Shown: in pieces, positions 1 through 7,356 of the stretch
How the letters are laid out: every line of letters starts with the position of its first letter
How positions within the stretch are numbered: position 1 is the stretch's first letter
Origin: M3007 sp964589365
GTDB taxonomy: Bacteria > Bacteroidota > Bacteroidia > Chitinophagales > Saprospiraceae
DNA: 7,993 bases
NCBI GenBank assembly: GCA_964589365.1
Contig: CAZPTQ010000209.1
Location: forward strand, 1-7,993
Reading direction: 5' to 3'
Translations under genes and position numbers: made by a program
Notes under the pieces: model-generated
What the model saw: the letters and a program-made list of their open reading frames with translations, nothing else
Database searches by the model: none
Told to the model about the DNA's origin: nothing

Positions 1-10
1 TCACCAGTCC

Positions 11-37
11 ACCAATCACCAATCACCAATCCACCAA
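11..37. repeat. Short tandem repeat (ACCAATC units) before the kinase gene
   Basis: Three perfect copies of the 7-mer ACCAATC run head to tail at 11-31, followed by a partial CACCAA; a degenerate copy (CACCAGTC) lies at 2-9. The array ends directly at the ATG of the histidine kinase, so it occupies the place where a ribosome binding site would be, and no purine-rich Shine-Dalgarno is present. It may be plain low-complexity filler between operon genes. The array may extend left of the window. Confidence 0.7.
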
Positions 38-38
38 A

Positions 39-1439
39 ATGCAAATCCGTGCCCGGCTCACCTTGCTTTTTGTACTCATCGCGGCAGGAATCCTCGCCGG
101 GGTGCTGTGTTCGGTCTATTTTTTGTTCAAAAAAAACACGGAAGACTTGTTTTTCCAAGGATTGGAATCGAAGGCTGAAATGACTGCTCAAACGGCCTTG
201 CTCGGCGGGGGTACACTTAATCCATTGACCTCCAACTGGATAGCGCCTGATGACGATACCCTGCCCTATAGAGATAACATCAGCATTTTCAACAACGCTT
301 ATGAACGTGTGTTCGCCCTTAGACCCGACGCGCCTCCTGTGACTGTAAAGGATTTGCAGGAAATTTATCAAAATGGGGAAAGCCATTTTCAACACTACAA
401 TCTACTGGCCTTGGGCCGCAAAGCCAACAACCTTTCGGGCACCTCCTATGTGGTGGTGGTAGAGGGGTACTGCGATCCCACACAATTGACTCAATTGAGC
501 AACATTCTGATAATCAGTTTTTTCGTGGGACTTGTTTTGGTAGCTTTGGCTGGCTGGTATTATGCCGGGCAAGCACTCGCCCCCGTATCACGCATTGTCG
601 AGGAGGTAGAAAGCCTGCAACCTGCCGACCTGAGCAGAAGGGTGGCCACCGGGGTAAATCGAGATGAAATTGGCCGATTGGCCGAAACCTTCAATCGGCT
701 GCTCGACCGCGTGGAACAAGCTTTCAAGATGCAGCGAATGTTCCTTTCCAATGTCTCGCACGAACTCCGAAACCCACTGACTGCCATTCGTGCCCAACTG
801 GATGTGGTGCTCCAACGCGACCGCGAGCCAGCCGCTTATCGTCAGGCCCTGCAAAGCGTGCTGGACGACGTGGAATCACTTGGCGAGATGGAGGAAGAAC
901 TCCTGCAGCTCGCCCTTATTCACAACGACCCCAGTGCAATCCCTTTTACCTCCCTTCGCCTCGACGAACTACTTTGGCAAGCCAAACAACAACTACAAAA
1001 ACGCCATCCTGAATACCGGGCCAGCATCGAATTCAGCGAAATGCCCGCCGATGACCAGGCCCTTTTTATTCGCGCCAACGAATCGCTGCTCATCACGGCA
1101 ATGCTCAACCTAATGAACAATGCCTGCAAATATTCCCCCGACCATCAAGTGCAGGTTAGGGCGGATTTTCAAGATAATGGCCGCCATATTGTAGAAGTTT
1201 GCGACAATGGTCCTGGCATACCTCCTGAAGAACAACAGCTCATTTTCGAGCCATTTTTCCGCAGCCCCCGTCATCTTCGGGTGAAAGGAACGGGTGTCGG
1301 ACTTTCGCTGGTTCAAAGCATTCTGACGCTCCATAAAATCAGCCTTTCAGTCGAAAGTCCGCCAAAGAGCGGGGCGGTTTTCAAACTGGTTTTCCCTGGA
1401 GTGCCTTACCTTGGCGATGTGCAATATCCAAACCTATGA
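39..1439 (+). CDS. Membrane sensor histidine kinase (HAMP-HisKA-HATPase_c)
   Basis: Sensor kinase of a two-component system, in the inner membrane: it autophosphorylates a histidine from ATP and passes the phosphate to a response regulator. The 466-residue protein shows a first membrane helix at about 7-30, an extracytoplasmic sensor region at about 31-152 with no recognised fold, a second helix at about 153-175, a HAMP linker at about 176-229, and a HisKA helix with SNVSHELRNPLTAI, making H241 the likely phosphorylation site. The ATPase domain has an N box (LNLMNNACKYS, about 356-366), a G1 box (DNGPGIP, 389-395), an F box (FEPFF) and a G2 box (GTGVGLSLV, 417-425), so all catalytic motifs are present. 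Layout resembles CusS/ArlS-type kinases. ATG 39 is chosen because it begins directly before the first membrane helix. The partner regulator is probably the gene just upstream, outside the window (inference). The signal sensed cannot be told. Confidence 0.96.
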   Translation: MQIRARLTLLFVLIAAGILAGVLCSVYFLFKKNTEDLFFQGLESKAEMTAQTALLGGGTLNPLTSNWIAPDDDTLPYRDNISIFNNAYERVFALRPDAPPVTVKDLQEIYQNGESHFQHYNLLALGRKANNLSGTSYVVVVEGYCDPTQLTQLSNILIISFFVGLVLVALAGWYYAGQALAPVSRIVEEVESLQPADLSRRVATGVNRDEIGRLAETFNRLLDRVEQAFKMQRMFLSNVSHELRNPLTAIRAQLDVVLQRDREPAAYRQALQSVLDDVESLGEMEEELLQLALIHNDPSAIPFTSLRLDELLWQAKQQLQKRHPEYRASIEFSEMPADDQALFIRANESLLITAMLNLMNNACKYSPDHQVQVRADFQDNGRHIVEVCDNGPGIPPEEQQLIFEPFFRSPRHLRVKGTGVGLSLVQSILTLHKISLSVESPPKSGAVFKLVFPGVPYLGDVQYPNL

Positions 1440-1466
1440 GGGTTTAAAAAACCTCATAGGTTTTTT
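1431..1466 (+). terminator. Intrinsic terminator of the histidine kinase gene
   Basis: An 11-bp perfect stem (AACCTATGAGG at 1431-1441 with CCTCATAGGTT at 1452-1462) has a 10-nt A-rich loop and is followed by a T run to 1466. The left arm contains the kinase stop codon TGA (1437-1439), so the hairpin begins inside the last codons. It separates the kinase from the metallopeptidase-like gene, which should therefore have its own promoter. Confidence 0.85.
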
Positions 1467-1529
1467 GACGAAACAAAACTGCCTTGCCGCATCAAACCAG
1501 TTTCCCCTCTTTCTCAAACACACAAAAAC

Positions 1530-2585
1530 ATGAGACACATCATTCTCGCATTCTGCGCACTTTTTTCTCTTCTAGCAATTAATTGCACCGCGCAGACCCC
1601 CGTGAAGGAATTGAGATTCCCCAACGGTAAAATCTGCTTATTGCTTGACAGCGTTGCTGCGGGGAAAGCCATCACATTTGACAAGCGCGATGGCTATTTT
1701 GAAAAAGTGAACGCCTCGGAGATGTCTATTCAAATGCGCAAACCGCTTGTAGAAGGACAGCAGCGTGCGGAACTTCTGTCCGCCTATCTTCAATTTCTGA
1801 AAACAGATGTGGAGGGCTTTACCTACGATGAATCAAAATTTGTGGAAGGCGTGATGGAAAAAGTGTTCAACACGGTAAATGGTGTTTCTCCCAATATTTT
1901 CCCTGACACGCTGTTGCTCATCAAAACCAAAGGAACACACTACGGCGAAGGAGTTTGGTACACCCGTGAGCACTGCATAATTATCCCTGCCGACGAACTG
2001 GGGCGACGCAAAACCAACCCCTTCTCAACCACGATGTACCACGAACTTTTCCATGTGTGGTCGAGGCTCAACCCCGCCAAAAGCGACCGCTCTTACAAGC
2101 TCATCGGTTTTGAAGGCCTCGGCTACGAGAACCTGATCCTACCGCCCGGCCTCGCTGAACGGGCATTGTATAATCCTGACGGCGTAGATTTTGCCCAAAA
2201 AATTACGCTCGCACAAGCAGATGGTTCTACAATACATGCCGTGCCGATTATCTTTTCCAATCATCTGGGCTGGACGGAAGAACAGAACACTTTTTTCGCA
2301 TACCTGGAATTCAACCTTTTCCAAATCGAAAAACAAGCCGATGGTAAGTGGAAAGTGCTGGTAAAAGATGATGGCTACAGGAGTGCGCTCAACATGCAGG
2401 GCCAGACGGATTTTTTCCGCCAAATCAAAGACAATACGGGATACATCATTCACCCAGACGAGGTTTTGGCCGACAATTTTGCTTTTATCATGCAGGAGCG
2501 AAACGGCCAAAAGGTGTCGCTCAAGTTTTCTGCTGAGGGGAAGCAGTTGTTGGTGGATTTGGAGGCGGTGTTGAAGGAGAAATAA
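1530..2585 (+). CDS. Secreted HExxH protein, putative zinc metallopeptidase of unknown family
   Basis: A 351-residue protein with an N-terminal Sec signal (hydrophobic stretch at about 4-17, then NCTAQ). Cleavage after the CTA is most likely; the Cys at 19 is not in a good lipobox, because Asn precedes it. Residues 170-182 read YHELFHVWSRLNP, giving a HExxH motif at 171-175 with H171 and H175 as likely zinc ligands and E172 as catalytic base. A downstream motif HPDEVLADNF (308-317) offers E311 as a plausible third ligand. From memory of similar sequences, HELFHxxSRxNP followed by an IGF...LP...NPD block and a late ADNF motif recurs in uncharacterised secreted bacterial proteins; no peptidase family number can be given and no substrate is known. 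ATG 1530 is directly followed by the signal peptide. The gene stands alone between two terminators, and no TAnnTTTG box was seen in its 64-nt upstream gap. Confidence 0.85.
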   Translation: MRHIILAFCALFSLLAINCTAQTPVKELRFPNGKICLLLDSVAAGKAITFDKRDGYFEKVNASEMSIQMRKPLVEGQQRAELLSAYLQFLKTDVEGFTYDESKFVEGVMEKVFNTVNGVSPNIFPDTLLLIKTKGTHYGEGVWYTREHCIIIPADELGRRKTNPFSTTMYHELFHVWSRLNPAKSDRSYKLIGFEGLGYENLILPPGLAERALYNPDGVDFAQKITLAQADGSTIHAVPIIFSNHLGWTEEQNTFFAYLEFNLFQIEKQADGKWKVLVKDDGYRSALNMQGQTDFFRQIKDNTGYIIHPDEVLADNFAFIMQERNGQKVSLKFSAEGKQLLVDLEAVLKEK

Positions 2586-2620
2586 CAAATCCCCAGCAAT
2601 TTCAAGTTGCTGGGGATTTG
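2586..2620. terminator. Hairpin terminator between convergent genes
   Basis: A perfect 14-bp stem (CAAATCCCCAGCAA at 2586-2599 with TTGCTGGGGATTTG at 2607-2620) encloses a 7-nt loop and begins immediately after the TAA of the metallopeptidase-like gene. No clean T run follows on either strand; the minus-strand side is only moderately T-rich. Its place between convergent genes suggests it stops or protects transcripts from both sides. Confidence 0.7.
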
Positions 2621-2631
2621 ATTTATGTCTA

Positions 2632-2698
2632 CCCGTCAGACGACTTTGAGTCGTCAGACGGGATCACGCGGTCTGACGGCTCAAAGTCGTCTGACCGC
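2632..2698. repeat. REP-like palindrome pair (GACGACTTTGAGTCGTC type)
   Basis: Two 31-nt palindromes lie 5 nt apart. The first (2632-2662) has 14-nt arms CCCGTCAGACGACT / AGTCGTCAGACGGG around TTG, with one A-A mismatch. The second (2668-2698) is nearly the reverse complement of the first: its core reads GTCTGACGGCTCAAAG and then TCGTCTGAC. The unit can therefore fold as two small hairpins or one long one. It sits between the 3' ends of two convergent genes, a common place for REP/REPIN-type elements. No transposase gene for it is in the window. Confidence 0.8.
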
Positions 2699-2707
2699 TC
2701 ACAGTCA

Positions 2708-3382
2708 TTACTGCGGGTTCACCTTTATCAGCTCCACTTCAAAAACCAAGGAAGAGTAACCTTTGATAATCGGGCCGCGACCGCGTTCGCCATAAGCGAG
2801 GTTATAAGGGATGAAAAATTTGAATTTGTCCCCTTCTTTCATGAATTGCAAACCTTCCGTCCAGCCAGGAATCACTCCGTTGAGCGGGAATTTGGCGGTT
2901 TGGCCGCGATCCACCGAACTGTCGAATATCTCGCCGGTATACATCGTGCCGTGGTAGTGTACTTCTACTTTGTCGGTCGCCAAGGGGGAAACCGTACCGG
3001 TGCCGCGCTTCATCACCTCGTATTGGAGGCCACTGGCGGTGGTTGTCACACCGGGGCGTATTTTGTTTTCTTCCAAGAATTTGTCGTTGTTGCCTTTCCA
3101 CATACCTGAAGCAATAGACTGCTCGATTTTGGGAGCATTCTCAGCAGTGAATTTGGTTGGTTCTCCTTTCAGCCCGGCGTTCAGGGCTTCCAGAAAAAGT
3201 TTTGGGTTCAGGTCGTTGCCAAGTATACGCTTGGCTGCAGCGGCGGCCACCAAACCATGAGCGTAGTTGAGACTGTCCACAGCACCTTTTAGTTCAAAGC
3301 TTGGAGCTGTAGGAGCTGCTTTTTGGGAAAAAATGCTCGTAGCTATAAATACGAGCGAAAGCGAAAAAATGAGTTTTTTCAT
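2708..3382 (-). CDS. Secreted FKBP-type peptidyl-prolyl cis-trans isomerase (FkpA/Mip-like)
   Basis: Catalyses cis-trans isomerisation of X-Pro bonds and helps exported proteins fold in the periplasm or outer envelope. The 224-residue protein begins with a Sec signal peptide (MKKLIFSLSLVFIATSIFSQ, probable cleavage near residue 19-20). Residues about 30-110 resemble the helical FKBP_N dimerisation domain of FkpA/Mip/FklB, including the typical D-SLNYAHGL start. The FKBP domain covers about 113-222. Residues matching the FKBP12 pocket are visible: Y143, F153, D154, F165, V170-I171, W174, Y197 and F214. The usual IPPN near the end is replaced by IKGYS, a small deviation in the loop before the last strand. 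ATG 3382 is fixed by the signal peptide. The gene follows secA and the NTF2-like gene on the same strand, but a 122-nt gap with a large inverted repeat intervenes, so co-transcription is uncertain. Confidence 0.95.
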   Translation of the reverse strand: MKKLIFSLSLVFIATSIFSQKAAPTAPSFELKGAVDSLNYAHGLVAAAAAKRILGNDLNPKLFLEALNAGLKGEPTKFTAENAPKIEQSIASGMWKGNNDKFLEENKIRPGVTTTASGLQYEVMKRGTGTVSPLATDKVEVHYHGTMYTGEIFDSSVDRGQTAKFPLNGVIPGWTEGLQFMKEGDKFKFFIPYNLAYGERGRGPIIKGYSSLVFEVELIKVNPQ

Positions 3383-3431
3383 GTTTTAAAAATTGAGTTG
3401 TTAGGTGAAAACCTGTTTTTGTAGTATGTTT

Positions 3432-3496
3432 TTGGCCACTAATTGCACTTATTTACACCGATTCAATTCGTGATAATTTGTGCAATTGGTGGCCAA
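3432..3496. repeat. Imperfect inverted repeat of AATTnGTG-type units
   Basis: Arms of 17 nt (3432-3448 and 3480-3496) begin and end with TTGGCCAC / GTGGCCAA and match except for one T-G wobble; shorter pairings continue inwards, so the whole 65 nt can fold. Each arm read outwards is built from degenerate units such as AATTCGTG, AATTTGTG and AATTGGTG on the plus strand and AATAAGTG and AATTAGTG on the minus strand. Units of this kind are familiar as dispersed intergenic repeats in Bacteroidota. It fills the gap between the NTF2-like stop and the FKBP leader; no T run follows on the minus strand, so it is not a classic terminator. Confidence 0.75.
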
Positions 3497-3504
3497 TGAA
3501 AGCA

Positions 3505-3975
3505 TTAAGAATTGTGCTCCGTTTTTTTCATGAACGTATTCAAACCCTTCATGGCCGATGCGCTGACCTTGTTTTTCAAAAAATCGCTCCAGCCCAAAAG
3601 CCATCCAATCAAACCCAAAGATTGGCGGCTCCAGCGCCAAAAATCAAAATGATCGTTGTGGCGATAAATTAGTCCCTCCTTGAATTCAAATTGTGCTTCA
3701 ATGATATTGTGCACTTTCCGACCAGTTTTTGAAAAAGTGTACCAAGCCTCCCAATGCGCCGATCCAGCATCCTTATCAGCCTTCACGTCACGGAACTCAA
3801 TACGCAAGTCCTTTCCTGCAGTCACCAACATCTTCCACATCGCGCCCGCTTCTTCGCCAGATTTCAAGTCAAAAGCAGCATCTTTAAACGCAGCCTCAGG
3901 GTGATACAGCGAAGCCATTGTGCCGTAGTCCTTCTGCTGGAAGGCGGTGTAGAACTTTGTTATAGTTGCTTCCAT
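3505..3975 (-). CDS. NTF2/SnoaL-like fold protein, function unknown
   Basis: A 156-residue soluble protein of the nuclear transport factor 2-like superfamily, a cone-shaped fold used for very different enzymes and binding proteins, so no reaction can be assigned. The typical N-terminal pattern is present: FYTAFQQKDYGTMASLYHPEA (about 8-28), then the alternating strand region with HWEAWYTF and KVHNIIEAQFEFKEGLIYRHNDHFDFW. After the fold comes a Trp-rich C-terminal tail (RWSRQSLGLIGWLLGWSDFL, about 115-134) that recurs in one widespread uncharacterised subfamily, as far as I recall. No signal peptide. ATG 3975 is preferred; an in-frame GTG directly before it (3978) would add one residue. It starts 12 nt after the secA stop codon on the same strand, so translation from a secA transcript is likely, although no functional tie to secretion is known. 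Confidence 0.88.
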   Translation of the reverse strand: MEATITKFYTAFQQKDYGTMASLYHPEAAFKDAAFDLKSGEEAGAMWKMLVTAGKDLRIEFRDVKADKDAGSAHWEAWYTFSKTGRKVHNIIEAQFEFKEGLIYRHNDHFDFWRWSRQSLGLIGWLLGWSDFLKNKVSASAMKGLNTFMKKTEHNS

Positions 3976-3987
3976 CACTTTATCACT

Positions 3988-6900
3988 TCATTTACCATGA
4001 CAATGTTTGAATTTCTTACCACTACCACAAGGGCAAAGATCGTTGCGGCCCACCACTTTTTCGCGAACGATCGGTTGTGTGCGCTGCACTGGGCCATTAT
4101 GACTTGCTGATTGAGCAGCACGTTGGGCGGCTTTCTGGGTTTCTGTTTGCTGTTGGTTGTTGTTCGTTCGAAGGCGACTGGCTTGAGCACGGCGTTGCGC
4201 CTCGGCCTGCGATTGGGCAGCTTGGGCGCGGCGCATATCTTCTTCAGTCGGCAAGTCGAGCGAGCCTTTCAACAGGAACGAAGTCACTTGCGAATTGATA
4301 TGACCTATCAAGCCTTCAAAGAGGTTGTATGCCTCCATTTTGTAAATCACCAATGGATCCTTTTGCTCGAACGAGGCGCCTTGCACGGACTCTTTCAAAT
4401 CGTCCACGTTGCGCAGGTGTTCTTTCCAGGCGTCGTCTATCAAGGCGAGCGTTGCCACTTTTTCGACGTCGCGCATCACCGTTTTGCCTTCTGTTTTGAT
4501 GGCATCGTCCATGTCCGCACTCACGTTATAGCCCGATGTGCCATCGGTAAACGGCACTACAATGCGTTTGTAGCGGTGGCCATGTTCGGCGTATACGCGT
4601 TTGATTTCAGGTAAAATACGTTCCCCCACCTGCTTGGATTTATGCTCATAAAGCCCCAATACCTGGTCCTGGAATGTGGCGATCACCGTACCGACGGGCG
4701 CAGATTTGAACCAAGCCGCATCCATTTCAGGGTCAACGCCAATGAGGCGGATGCAATCGAGCCGGAACGTGTCGTAATCGCCGTCTTCGCGGTGTACCTG
4801 TGCCAACTCTGAGGTAATGGCCGTAAACGCGTTGTTGATGTCTACGGCAAGGCGGTCGCCGAAGAGGGCGTTGCGGCGTTTTTTGTAAATCGCCTCACGC
4901 TGGATATTCATCACGTCGTCGTATTCAAGCAAACGCTTACGAATGCCGAAGTTGTTCTCTTCCACTTTTTTCTGTGCGCGCTCTATGGAGTTGGTCACCA
5001 TAGAGTGCTGGATCACGTCCCCTTCTTTGTGCCCCATTTTGTCCATCAGCCCGGCGATGCGGTCGCTTTGGAAAAGGCGCATAAGGCTGTCTTCGAGCGA
5101 AACGTAGAAGTGCGAAGAACCTGGGTCGCCCTGACGGCCTGCTCGACCGCGCAACTGGCGGTCTACACGGCGGCTTTCGTGCCGCTCCGTACCGATGATG
5201 GCGAGGCCACCTGCTTCTATTACGCCAGGGCCAAGTTTGATGTCGGTTCCGCGACCTGCCATATTGGTGGCAATGGTCACTTTCCCGGCCAGACCTGCTT
5301 CTGCAATGATTTCGGCTTCACGTTGGTGTTGCTTGGCGTTCAGCACGTTGTGTTCGATGCCGCGCATTTTCAACATCCGGGACAGCAATTCTGAAATTTC
5401 CACCGAGGTTGTACCGACGAGACAAGGACGGCCAGCGTCGCGGAGACTCACGATGTCGTCAATAACGGCGTTGTATTTCTCGCGGGCAGTTTTGTACACC
5501 AAATCCTCCTCGTCTTTGCGGGTGATAGGCCGGTTGGTAGGCACCACCACCACGTCGAGTTTGTAGATGTCCCAAAGTTCTTTGGCCTCTGTTTCAGCAG
5601 TACCGGTCATACCCGCCAATTTGTGGTACATCCGGAAATAGTTCTGGAGTGTGACGGTCGCGTAGGTTTGAGTGATTTCGCCGACTTTCACATTTTCCTT
5701 GGCTTCGAGGGCCTGGTGCAGACCATCGGAATAGCGGCGGCCTTCCATGACACGGCCAGTTTGTTCGTCCACGATTTTCACCTCGCCTTCGAGCACGATG
5801 TATTCGTTGTCTTTTTCAAAAAGGGCGTAGGCTTTAAGCAGTTGTTGGATGGCGTGGATGCGACGGCTTTTTATCCCATAATCCTGAGAGAGTTTTTCCT
5901 TTGCTTCTATTTTTTCCTCGTGCGTCAAATCGGTGTCGCGGTCAATCTCTACGAGACTGACGGCGATGTCGGGCATGATAAAAAAGTCTGGTTCGTTGTT
6001 GAAACGCGAGAGATATTCCACTCCTTTTTCGGCAAGTTCGACCTGCCGGTTCTTTTCGTCAATATGAAAGAGCAGTTCGCGGTCCACCTCCGGCATCCGC
6101 TTTGCATTTTCTTGCAAATAGTTGTTTTCTGATTTCTGGAGCAATACTTTCATGCCTTCTTCGCTCAGGAATTTAATAAGTGGCCTGGCTTTGGGCAATG
6201 CACGGTGCGCGCGCAAAAGTGCCAGACCGCCGCCGCCTTCTTCTGCTTTTGTATTTCCCTCGGCAATAAGTCTTTTGGCTTCAGAAAGAAACTGAGCCGA
6301 TAGTTTGCTTTGTTCGTCGAGCAGGCGTTTCACCGTTGGGTTGAGTTCCACATACTCCTGGTCTTCTGCACCACGGGTCACAGGGCCGGAGATGATGAGC
6401 GGGGTACGCGCATCGTCAATCAACACGGAGTCAACCTCGTCCACAATAGCGTAGTGGTGCTTGCGCTGCACGAGTTCGTCAGTGCTGGTCACCATATTAT
6501 CGCGCAGGTAGTCGAAGCCAAATTCGGCGTTGGTACCAAACGTGATGTCAGCCTTGTAAGCTTCAATTCGCTCTTGAGAGTGTGGCCTGTATTTGTCAAT
6601 GCAATCTACCTTAAGCAGCAGAAATTCATAAATAGGGCCTACCCACTCGGAGTCGCGTCGGGCGAGGTAATCGTTCACCGTTACAATGTGTACGCCTTCT
6701 CCGGCCACGCCATTGAGGTAAGCGGGTAGCGTGCCGACGAGGGTTTTGCCCTCACCCGTTGTCATTTCAGCGATTTTACCATCATGGAGCACCATGCCGC
6801 CCATGAGCTGCACATCGTAGTGCACCATGTTCCAGAGGATATCACCACCAGCAGCAGTCCAACGGTTTTTCCAAAGCGCCTTTTCCCCTTCGATGGTAAC

Positions 6901-7335
6901 GTGGGTCTTGCCGGCCTTGGCCGCAAGGTCGCGATCATGGTCCGTAGCAGTCACCTCCAAAATTTCGTTGTGGGAGAATCTTCGGCTGGTTTCTTTCACC
7001 ACAGCAAAGGCCTCGGGGAGAATGCTGAGCAACACGTCTTCCAGTGCCTTGTCGCGGGTCTTACGAAGTTCGTCCACCTCTTTAAAGAGATTTTCTTTGT
7101 CGTTGAAATCCTCGGCATCAATAGCCTGTTGGTTGACAGTGGTGATTTCAGCATCAATATCGCTCAAATATTCTTTGATCCGCAAGCGGAATTCAAGGGT
7201 TTTAGAACGCAGTTCATCGTTGGAAATGGACTGATATTCCTCGAAGCATTTGTTGACTTCGAAGACCATGACTTGGTATTGCTTGAGATCGCGGTCTTGT
7301 TTGGTACCGAGTATTTTTTTAAGGAATCCGAACAT
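3988..7335 (-). CDS. secA: Preprotein translocase ATPase SecA
   Basis: Motor of the general secretion pathway: it binds preproteins, docks on SecYEG and pushes them through the inner membrane using ATP. All landmarks are visible in the 1115 residues: Walker A TGEGKT (193-198) and DEVD (299-302) in NBD1, DYLRDN (275-280), the preprotein cross-linking domain, MTGTAETEA (576-584), and the NBD2 motifs GRGTD (694-698) and QLRGRAGRQGD (727-737). The scaffold/wing part follows, with DDAWKEHL (967-974). A Q/A-rich linker (about 1031-1090) leads to a SEC-C zinc tail with C1101, C1103, C1112 and H1113. E. coli SecA has 901 residues; the excess comes from an N-terminal insert (about 55-100), an insert in the cross-linking domain (about 335-420) and the linker. 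Such insertions are usual in Bacteroidota. ATG 7335 gives the canonical MFGFLKKILG start. No frameshift or missing motif was found. Confidence 0.99.
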   Translation of the reverse strand: MFGFLKKILGTKQDRDLKQYQVMVFEVNKCFEEYQSISNDELRSKTLEFRLRIKEYLSDIDAEITTVNQQAIDAEDFNDKENLFKEVDELRKTRDKALEDVLLSILPEAFAVVKETSRRFSHNEILEVTATDHDRDLAAKAGKTHVTIEGEKALWKNRWTAAGGDILWNMVHYDVQLMGGMVLHDGKIAEMTTGEGKTLVGTLPAYLNGVAGEGVHIVTVNDYLARRDSEWVGPIYEFLLLKVDCIDKYRPHSQERIEAYKADITFGTNAEFGFDYLRDNMVTSTDELVQRKHHYAIVDEVDSVLIDDARTPLIISGPVTRGAEDQEYVELNPTVKRLLDEQSKLSAQFLSEAKRLIAEGNTKAEEGGGGLALLRAHRALPKARPLIKFLSEEGMKVLLQKSENNYLQENAKRMPEVDRELLFHIDEKNRQVELAEKGVEYLSRFNNEPDFFIMPDIAVSLVEIDRDTDLTHEEKIEAKEKLSQDYGIKSRRIHAIQQLLKAYALFEKDNEYIVLEGEVKIVDEQTGRVMEGRRYSDGLHQALEAKENVKVGEITQTYATVTLQNYFRMYHKLAGMTGTAETEAKELWDIYKLDVVVVPTNRPITRKDEEDLVYKTAREKYNAVIDDIVSLRDAGRPCLVGTTSVEISELLSRMLKMRGIEHNVLNAKQHQREAEIIAEAGLAGKVTIATNMAGRGTDIKLGPGVIEAGGLAIIGTERHESRRVDRQLRGRAGRQGDPGSSHFYVSLEDSLMRLFQSDRIAGLMDKMGHKEGDVIQHSMVTNSIERAQKKVEENNFGIRKRLLEYDDVMNIQREAIYKKRRNALFGDRLAVDINNAFTAITSELAQVHREDGDYDTFRLDCIRLIGVDPEMDAAWFKSAPVGTVIATFQDQVLGLYEHKSKQVGERILPEIKRVYAEHGHRYKRIVVPFTDGTSGYNVSADMDDAIKTEGKTVMRDVEKVATLALIDDAWKEHLRNVDDLKESVQGASFEQKDPLVIYKMEAYNLFEGLIGHINSQVTSFLLKGSLDLPTEEDMRRAQAAQSQAEAQRRAQASRLRTNNNQQQTETQKAAQRAAQSASHNGPVQRTQPIVREKVVGRNDLCPCGSGKKFKHCHGK

Positions 7336-7356
7336 CTATGTTAATGTGGTGAATGA

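Noticed and set aside
2632..2698. CRISPR array
   Set aside because: Only two units, inverted to each other and with a 5-nt spacer; a CRISPR needs direct repeats with spacers of about 30 nt.
2618..3109. Plus-strand open frame of 163 codons over the palindromic repeats and the FKBP gene
   Set aside because: It runs through the repeat pair and antisense to a clear FKBP isomerase; the product has no recognisable feature.
5623..6132. Plus-strand open frame of 169 codons inside secA, and the similar ones at 4111-4614, 5005-5394, 6310-6729 and 6784-7344
   Set aside because: They lie antisense to an intact, fully recognisable secA and show no known domain or leader; they arise from the codon use of the real gene.
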